Shown here one piece after another: positions 62,747 through 64,000 of a DNA stretch of 64,000 nt. The stretch is from Gammaproteobacteria bacterium (GTDB lineage: Bacteria; Pseudomonadota; Gammaproteobacteria; Steroidobacterales; Woeseiaceae). The stretch covers positions 62,001-126,000 of the forward strand of contig JAUIDP010000002.1 in the NCBI GenBank assembly GCA_030429005.1. The letters are read 5' to 3'. The notes beneath the pieces are model-generated. The model did not search any database. It was not told where the DNA came from and saw only the letters and a list, made by a program, of their open reading frames with translations. The stretch's first letter is position 1, and each line of letters starts with the position of its first letter. Both the position numbers and the translations under genes were made by a program.

Positions 62747-63945
62747 CAGTCGATCACCTTGAGTTCCCGGCCGACCTTCGTGAACGCATCGATCGCAAAA
62801 TCGAGTTGCTCGCGCGTCAATCCGGCAGACATTTGTGTACGGATCCTTGCCTGTCCCCTGGGTACGACCGGAAACGAGAAGCCGATCACGTAGACACCGT
62901 GATCGAGCAGCAGGTCCGCCATTCTCGAAGCCAGTTTCGCGTCACCCAGCATCACCGGGACGATCGGATGCTCTCCCGGCTTCAGGTCGAAGCCGCGGGA
63001 TTCCATCTGCTGGCGGAAATACGCGGCATTCTCGTGCAGCTGCTCACGCAGGGAACTGTCTTCCTGTAACAGGTCGAGCACGGCAATAGACGCCGCGGCA
63101 ATCGCAGGTGCCACCGAATTCGAAAACAGGTAGGGTCGCGATCGCTGCCGCAGCCAGCCAATGATTTCCTTGCGGCCCGACGTATAGCCGCCGGATGCGC
63201 CGCCGAGGGCCTTGCCGAGTGTGCCAGTGATGATATCGATACGTCCCATTACATCCCGGTACTCGTGTGTGCCCCGGCCGTTCGCGCCGAGAAAGCCGGT
63301 GGCATGGCAGTCGTCGATCATCGTCAAAGCATCGTGCCTGTCGGCCAGGTTGCATATTGTGCCGAGGTTGGCGATGGTGCCGTCCATCGAGAAAACCCCG
63401 TCGGTGACGATCAGCCGGGCCCTGGCATCCCGCGCCGCTTCCAGCTGTTGCTCGAGGTCGTCCATGTCATCATTCTGGTAGCGAAAACGGGCTGCCTTGG
63501 AGAGCCGAATGCCGTCGATAATGCTGGCATGGTTCAGCGCATCGCTTATGACGGCGTCTTCGGCCCCGAGAATCGTCTCAAACAGGCCGCCGTTGGCATC
63601 GAAACAGGACGGGTACAGGATGGTATCCTCGGTGCCGAGAAACTCGCTGATTCGCTGTTCCAGGTCGGTATGCAGTGTCTGCGTGCCACAGATAAAACGT
63701 ACTGACGCCATGCCATAGCCGAATTCATCGAGAGCCATGTGAGCGGCTTCGATGACACGCGGATGGTTGGCCAGGCCGAGGTAATTGTTCGCACAGAGAT
63801 TGAGTACCTGCTCGGTTGCGCCGTTGCTGGCTACCTCGATAGCCGCTTGTTGCGGACCGGCTATGCGGCGTTCGGATTTGTACAGCCCTTCGGCTTTCAG
63901 GGCTTCGGTTTGTTCGGCCAGGGACGCCAGGAAACTGCTGGTCAC
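62746..63945 (-). CDS. kbl: Glycine C-acetyltransferase (2-amino-3-ketobutyrate CoA ligase)
   Basis: PLP enzyme that splits the Tdh product with CoA to glycine and acetyl-CoA. The 399 residues carry [41 protein letters not shown] and the PLP lysine in [16 protein letters not shown] at 63945 is chosen: it aligns with E. coli Kbl's start and is preceded by GGGAAAAGAG. An in-frame TTG at 63975 would add 10 residues but overlaps the likely transcript start. Tdh follows, so the pair converts threonine to glycine. Confidence 0.95.
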   Translation of the reverse strand: MTSSFLASLAEQTEALKAEGLYKSERRIAGPQQAAIEVASNGATEQVLNLCANNYLGLANHPRVIEAAHMALDEFGYGMASVRFICGTQTLHTDLEQRISEFLGTEDTILYPSCFDANGGLFETILGAEDAVISDALNHASIIDGIRLSKAARFRYQNDDMDDLEQQLEAARDARARLIVTDGVFSMDGTIANLGTICNLADRHDALTMIDDCHATGFLGANGRGTHEYRDVMGRIDIITGTLGKALGGASGGYTSGRKEIIGWLRQRSRPYLFSNSVAPAIAAASIAVLDLLQEDSSLREQLHENAAYFRQQMESRGFDLKPGEHPIVPVMLGDAKLASRMADLLLDHGVYVIGFSFPVVPRGQARIRTQMSAGLTREQLDFAIDAFTKVGRELKVID

Positions 63946-63975
63946 GGCTCTTTTCCCTATATTAAAAGGAGGCAA

Positions 63976-63981
63976 AGTATA
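63976..63981 (-). promoter_or_regulatory. Possible -10 element of the kbl-tdh operon
   Basis: TATACT on the - strand (63981 down to 63976) is preceded by an A/T-poor stretch and the window edge, so the -35 cannot be judged. A start of transcription near 63969 would exclude a TTG start at 63975 and favour GTG at 63945. Confidence 0.3.
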
Positions 63982-64000
63982 GCAAGATGCGGATTTTCCG

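Overview
The window is high-GC, densely packed bacterial chromosome with no gene-free stretch above about 200 bases. Gene order and protein character point to a gammaproteobacterium, probably a marine or sediment heterotroph: the nnr-tsaE-amiB-mutL-miaA-hfq-hflX-hflK-hflC-purA block, the rnr-rlmB-rpsF-rpsR-rplI-dnaB-alr block and the ffh-rpsP-rimM-trmD-rplS block are classical gammaproteobacterial neighbourhoods. The TonB-dependent receptor, TPR-sulfotransferase and TRAP transporter fit an environmental lifestyle; placement near Woeseiales/Chromatiales-like groups is only a guess. No insertion sequence, prophage, integrase, CRISPR array or rRNA gene is visible. One tRNA gene, tRNA-Leu(CAG), is present.

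Layout. 1-11.1 kb: housekeeping 'hfq superoperon' on the + strand (NAD(P)HX repair, t6A and i6A tRNA modification, cell-wall amidase, mismatch repair, Hfq, HflX, HflKC, DUF2065, PurA). 11.1-35.2 kb: an accessory region between purA and rnr, which lie almost together in E. coli. It holds a patatin-like protein, small membrane and lipoprotein genes (NERD-like, DUF2799, a DRR-repeat protein), and a tightly coupled + strand cluster (14.9-25.0 kb: Mpo1-like, FAD oxidoreductase, MFS carrier, CehA/PHP metallohydrolase, short BCCT-like carrier, betaine-aldehyde-type dehydrogenase, TPR-sulfotransferase) followed by a TonB receptor. After these come GreB, an alpha/beta hydrolase, two glycosyltransferases, and a membrane-anchored NTPase-like protein paired with an MscS channel.

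35.2-43.2 kb: tRNA-Leu, rnr, rlmB, the S6/S18/L9 operon with a probable S6:S18-binding leader, dnaB and alr. 43.2-47.1 kb (- strand): a phosphosignalling operon of CHASE2-TPR Ser/Thr kinase, PP2C phosphatase and double-FHA protein. 47.3-51.5 kb: radA, a CorC-type transporter, a CcsA-like protein and an MBL-fold hydrolase. 51.5-55.0 kb: ffh and the rpsP-rimM-trmD-rplS operon. 55.1-61.7 kb: a TatT-DctPQM TRAP operon, a lipoprotein sugar-dehydrogenase-like protein and SppA. 61.7-64.0 kb (- strand): kbl-tdh threonine catabolism.

Most noteworthy: the coupled uptake/catabolic cluster at 14.9-27.8 kb, the NTPase-like/MscS pair at 31.9-35.2 kb, an RNase R frame whose conserved N-terminus can only be reached from an ATT start, a RimM frame with no canonical start at the expected place, and a switch-like rpsF leader.
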